Shown: piece by piece, positions 8,001-10,051 of the stretch
How the letters are laid out: each line of letters begins with the position of its first letter
Position numbering within the stretch: position 1 is the first letter of the stretch
NCBI GenBank assembly: GCA_035528375.1
Contig: DATKYS010000109.1
Span: 1 to 10,051, forward strand
Length of the DNA: 10,051 bases
Origin: a bacterium
GTDB lineage: Bacteria > RBG-13-66-14
Direction: 5' to 3'
Made by a program: the position numbers and the translations under genes
Notes under the pieces: generated by a model
What the model was told of the DNA's origin: nothing
The model's input: only the letters and a program-made list of their open reading frames with translations
The model's database searches: none

Positions 8001-8651
8001 CTCATCGAGACCGGAGGCGGCGTCCCGCTGGGGGAGGATGATATACGCCTCCGCCTGGCCGGCCTGCGGGACCAACTCGCCTCCGAGGAAGAGGAGGAGG
8101 TGGCCGAGTCCATCTCAGCTATATTGGAGAAGCCAGACCGGACGATAATCACCGGTTTGGCCGCGCATCTGAAGAGGCTGGACGGGATGGGGGAGTGGCG
8201 GCTCATCTGCGAGGCCGGGCCGCACTTCGAGGTCCCGTTCCGGGTGGAGCTCGGCGGCTGCCTGGTCCTGGGCCGCATGGACTGCCTGGTCGAGGTGGAC
8301 GGCGGGCTCGGAATCTACGACTTCAAGTCCACCAACCTGACCGGCGCAGATCGGGCACAGATAATCGAGAAGCACGGCTACGACGTCCAGCTCGGCGTGT
8401 ACGCCCTGGCGACGGAGAAGCTCTTCGGGAAGCCCGTGCGCGAGGCCGCACTGCTCTTCACCGCCGAGGGCGGCGGCTACTATCCGTTGGACGTGAAGGA
8501 AGTCTCCCGCCGTGCCGTGGAATTACTCGCCAAGGCGGCCGAGCTGGCCCGCTCCCCCCTCGCCGAGGTCTTGAAAGAACGGGCGACCGACTGCCGCGAT
8601 TGCAACCTACGGAAGCTGTGTGAAGGGCTGGACGTGGGGGACGTACGCTGA
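5016..8651 (+). CDS. addA: AddA-like ATP-dependent helicase/nuclease
   Basis: This 1211-residue protein is the motor and second nuclease of the AddAB-type complex. It translocates 3' to 5' on ssDNA using ATP and cuts DNA behind the fork. All SF1A motifs are visible: Q motif LSPEQNEA (7-14), Walker A GAGSGKT (K31), Ia TFSRKAAAEL (56-65), TIHSFC (109-114), Walker B DEFQD (390-394), III VGDRKQAIYGFRG (424-436), IV DDNYRS (460-465), V TMHAAKGLEF (773-782), VI YVSCTRA (852-858). The C-terminal PD-(D/E)XK nuclease has H994, D1089 (GRMD), D1102 and K1104 (YDFKS), and Q1125...Y1129. C953 (GRCPLGFY) with C1193, C1196 and C1202 (CX2CX5C) gives a complete iron-sulfur signature, which Bacillus AddA, as I recall, lacks. 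The length is normal for AddA. The start is the ATG at 5016, inside the last codons of addB. Alternatives are a fused RecB-like or AdnB-like protein; the addB neighbour favours AddA. Confidence 0.93.
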   Translation: MAKSYALSPEQNEAADIRRSAVVSAGAGSGKTRVLVARYLRLLAVGEKPSRIVAMTFSRKAAAELRHRIDEALSHSLHTRKLEDEPIGEEVRGKLFEARARLGEGHIGTIHSFCQTLLVEEPTLMPDRPGFRVLAQTRVNQLKRQALRRTAWASDPLTSPLAKLRSAGLTRRAIEGMTLDLLDKGWELDEARRSHELPGEVLEDLIVRCREKAVHLYLEGLPEDVLTRMDGQLADADLVKKLRNKEILGLNAHEVLLLLRDLLGRLVGGEVNFDTMSGKDLDLLRMAKSPSGINVNHLHGFNTFKVVGENSKAIPNHAGSDTVKIEKEAYGLNGVLFDWLDEVGGEYRRLKVGALGADYNDLLDRVAEGLRDDPKLVVGLRRRYLHFLVDEFQDTDPRQWEIIRALAVPADEEVETGSRTLFIVGDRKQAIYGFRGGDNTVFRKAERELAPLIKETKTLDDNYRSRQAILDFANPVFGKIFSADADLIAHDPEGSTAVEPQTMNRLREDGEDGSVTVIRPAESVGKSVDKLQEALLTAGIIGEILRGEFHDIPAPADYPNDKVREHALALVGVLAPTREQLTLIAAALDCLGLGDGYALARGSGVFGTQEADWLRAALGALTDPRDGIQVAAMLLSPFGGFDYDDLLRLKRMGDESGKRWFDLVGDRLVDRLGERFASFRPRWLRWRRQAGLAGGSRLTAALYRDSGLEAALKSEGRPDRWRRLEHILELIRAEERAGNLTGPADTLVWLRDNEKSREFEEPTPEYAPVVLLTMHAAKGLEFPVVLLPFLDSKGQRSSDDYTLAPDSTGNRRLTVQVRTETPPFTPRLTPLGEGIRRRGELDEELERKRLFYVSCTRAMDHLILLNTTDKEVESLKGGRAGRRIGQWLNKLLSSDGGAVSGAVSYLERELPEKIDNPPHPPRAERISVELLAPLVVPDPPPVSPSALAEVGRCPLGFYLRRVLKLEGEKPKTGPSSGDWDADRPWGSAFGTALHHLIETGGGVPLGEDDIRLRLAGLRDQLASEEEEEVAESISAILEKPDRTIITGLAAHLKRLDGMGEWRLICEAGPHFEVPFRVELGGCLVLGRMDCLVEVDGGLGIYDFKSTNLTGADRAQIIEKHGYDVQLGVYALATEKLFGKPVREAALLFTAEGGGYYPLDVKEVSRRAVELLAKAAELARSPLAEVLKERATDCRDCNLRKLCEGLDVGDVR

Positions 8652-8674
8652 ACGTGCCTGATCCCACGCCGAGC

Positions 8675-8707
8675 AAAAAAAGGGCCCGTTTTCGGACCCC
8701 TTTTATT
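8675..8707. terminator. Bidirectional rho-independent terminator
   Basis: A run of seven As (8675-8681) leads into GGGCCCG (8682-8688), a TTTT loop, and CGGACCC (8693-8699), followed by CTTTTATT. The stem has one mismatch. The T-run ends addBA transcription, and the A-run supplies the U-tract for the convergent minus-strand gene. It lies 23 nt after the addA stop. The short stretch from there to 8791 holds nothing else I can see. Confidence 0.85.
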
Positions 8708-8791
8708 CGTGTGGCAGCGGCAGTGGGAATCGCGGCATACCAACACTGGTGGATTGCATCACCGCACACAGGAAAGCGGTCTCAATGCGGA

Positions 8792-8872
8792 CTAGCGTGC
8801 GATGATGAGCCGTTTGGTGGTAGAAGAAGCGTCTGTTGTCAACCGCACGACGTAGACGCCGGGAGACAGGTC
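8792..8872 (-). pseudogene. Frameshifted tail of the sorting domain
   Basis: In the frame next to the surface-protein gene, this stretch encodes DLSPGVYVVRL, then TTDASSTTKRLIIAR, and stops at TAG (8792-8794). That is the standard ending of a type A secretion sorting domain (D.SPG.Y.V.L......KR.I..). It follows directly on from the intact first part, which ends IAYDTS at about 8875. Restoring one base between about 8871 and 8876 would join the two. The tail has not decayed, so the shift is either recent or a sequence error. Confidence 0.85.
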
Positions 8873-10051
8873 GAGGTGTCGTAGGCGATTTCGTGGCGGC
8901 CGGGGGTGGTGGGGACGCTCACGGAGGACTCCACGAGCCGGCCCGAGAGGTCGTAGAGCGAGAGCTCTGCGTTTTTCGTGCCCTCGGGCAGGTAGTAGCT
9001 CAAGGTCACCCGGTCAGCAGCGGGGCAGGGGAAAGGCGCGTAGAGGGTGAAGCGGTCAGCGTTCGGTCCTTGCCAGGTGGCTTCAACGGGACCAAAGCAA
9101 CGGATAGAGCCGTCGGGGAGCGTGGCTTCTAGGGTGTAGAGGTGGGTAACGTTTGGTTCGGCGTCGCGGTCGAGGTAGCGGTAAAGGGCGTCGCCGAAGA
9201 GACTGACGACTATGTCCCCATCTCGCTCAAGGCGCCAAGTGGAGCCGACCAGCTCGCCCTCCTCCCGCCAGGAGAGAAGGATGCCATCGTCTTGTTCTTC
9301 CGCAGATAAAACCGGCTCGTCGAAGCCCTCTCCCTCTAATTGATGGACGTAACCGATGTCGTAATCGTAGGAGTCTTGGCGGATGTGACCCACAGTTCGA
9401 ATAAGACCGTCCTCATCCACGGCACCGAAAGGCCCCATCTGGTTAGACCCGGCCATAACATCCGGAGTATACCACTGAGGTTCGCCGATCAAGTCGCCGT
9501 TTTCGTCGAACTCGAAGAATCCGTAACCCTCAGTTACGTTCGCAAACAGGAAGATGCGTTCATCTGAGGTTTTAAAGAAGTTGCGCGCGTCTATTTGGAC
9601 ATCGGGTTCCATGAAGACTAGCTTCGGTTCAATCAGTACATTCCCGTTAAGATCCAGAATTACGTAACCGATGTAACTCTCGTACTCTTCAGAATGACAG
9701 TAGGAAATGTGAACGTGTTCTTGAGAATCAATACATATCGCGGGCTCGCAATCATACGGTTCGTAAAGCAGGCAATCACTCTCAATTTGTGTGGGGTAAC
9801 CTACATCTATCAGGTCGGTCAGGTATGAACCGTCATCACTGTCAATCTTCCGGTATGCTACAGAAAAATCATCTTCGGTTACACCGGTGTAGTAAGTGTA
9901 AGCTACATGGACATTTCCATCGGAATCCACCGTCATTCCCTTATCCCAAGAAACGTACGCGTACACGGGATCATCGCAAATAACGTGGTTGGTGGCGAGA
10001 AGGTTGCCGGCAGAATCAATCTTCGCGTGCAGGGGTGACCGGTACCACTCC
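8839..10051 (-). CDS. Secreted propeller-like protein with sorting domain, 5' partial
   Basis: The reading frame is open to the right edge of the window (first complete codons EWYRSPLHAKIDSAGNLL), so the true start and any signal peptide lie outside; about 404 residues are visible. The N-terminal part repeats short units with a D.(D/N)G turn followed by strands: KIDSAGNLL, VDSDGNVHVAYTYY, IDSQEHVHISYCHS, LDLNGNVLIEPKLV, FDENGDLIGEPQWY, VDEDGLIRTVGHI. These resemble beta-propeller (BNR/sialidase-type) blades. A fibronectin-III/Ig-like segment follows (DGILLSWRE, WRLERDGD, HLYTLEATLPDGS; about 9060-9310). Last is a Por/type IX-like sorting domain (FTLYAPFPCPAADRVTLSYY, LPEGTKNAELSLYDLSGRLV; from about 9051). 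Such proteins cross the outer membrane and are anchored or released, with the tail removed. The frame ends prematurely at TGA (8839-8841) after a one-base shift. Its 5' part is visibly more AT-rich than addBA. The ligand or enzymatic activity is unknown. Confidence 0.8.
   Translation of the reverse strand, partial: EWYRSPLHAKIDSAGNLLATNHVICDDPVYAYVSWDKGMTVDSDGNVHVAYTYYTGVTEDDFSVAYRKIDSDDGSYLTDLIDVGYPTQIESDCLLYEPYDCEPAICIDSQEHVHISYCHSEEYESYIGYVILDLNGNVLIEPKLVFMEPDVQIDARNFFKTSDERIFLFANVTEGYGFFEFDENGDLIGEPQWYTPDVMAGSNQMGPFGAVDEDGLIRTVGHIRQDSYDYDIGYVHQLEGEGFDEPVLSAEEQDDGILLSWREEGELVGSTWRLERDGDIVVSLFGDALYRYLDRDAEPNVTHLYTLEATLPDGSIRCFGPVEATWQGPNADRFTLYAPFPCPAADRVTLSYYLPEGTKNAELSLYDLSGRLVESSVSVPTTPGRHEIAYDTSTCLPASTSCG

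Noticed and set aside
8654-8884. Plus-strand open frame of 76 codons after addA
   Set aside because: It runs through the terminator hairpin and into the antisense of the surface-protein tail; it has no ribosome-binding site and no recognisable protein features.

Overview
The window is high-GC bacterial DNA. Its core is a two-gene operon for an AddAB/RecBCD-type recombination helicase-nuclease (addB then addA, + strand, 1670-8651). Two short minus-strand genes lie to the left. A secreted cell-surface-type protein, incomplete at the right window edge, lies on the minus strand to the right. That last gene ends in what looks like a type IX secretion (Por-type) C-terminal sorting domain. Together with the GC-rich genome, this points to the Fibrobacteres-Chlorobi-Bacteroidetes (FCB) assemblage or a related uncultivated candidate phylum. 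This placement is inference, and nothing in the window fixes the lineage more closely.

Layout. Positions 1-427 hold no convincing gene. They are packed with inverted repeats and hairpins, including three REP-like CCCTCACC/CCTCTCCC units and a perfect 14-bp inverted repeat (1-14 and 235-248) that could mark the ends of a small non-autonomous element. Positions 428-886 (minus) encode a small exported protein resembling the LPP20 family. Positions 930-1349 (minus) encode an SRPBCC/AHSA1-like protein, and the two are close enough to be co-transcribed. Positions 1350-1669 are a divergent intergenic region with a terminator-like hairpin and a strong Shine-Dalgarno in front of addB. addB (1670-5023) and addA (5016-8651) overlap by 8 bp. 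A bidirectional terminator at about 8675-8707 separates addA from the convergent surface-protein gene.

How the genes work together. AddA carries all the SF1A helicase motifs plus a C-terminal PD-(D/E)XK nuclease. The AddB-like partner has no usable Walker A but keeps a second, intact PD-(D/E)XK nuclease. Such complexes process double-strand ends for RecA-dependent repair and degrade linear foreign DNA. The notable point is that both subunits carry the four-cysteine C...CX2CX5C pattern of an iron-sulfur nuclease.

The other clear oddity is a one-base frameshift in the last codons of the surface-protein gene. It removes the end of the sorting domain, and the lost tail is still readable in the adjacent frame (8792-8872). 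No wholly new system is evident; most of the window is ordinary chromosomal housekeeping plus repeats.
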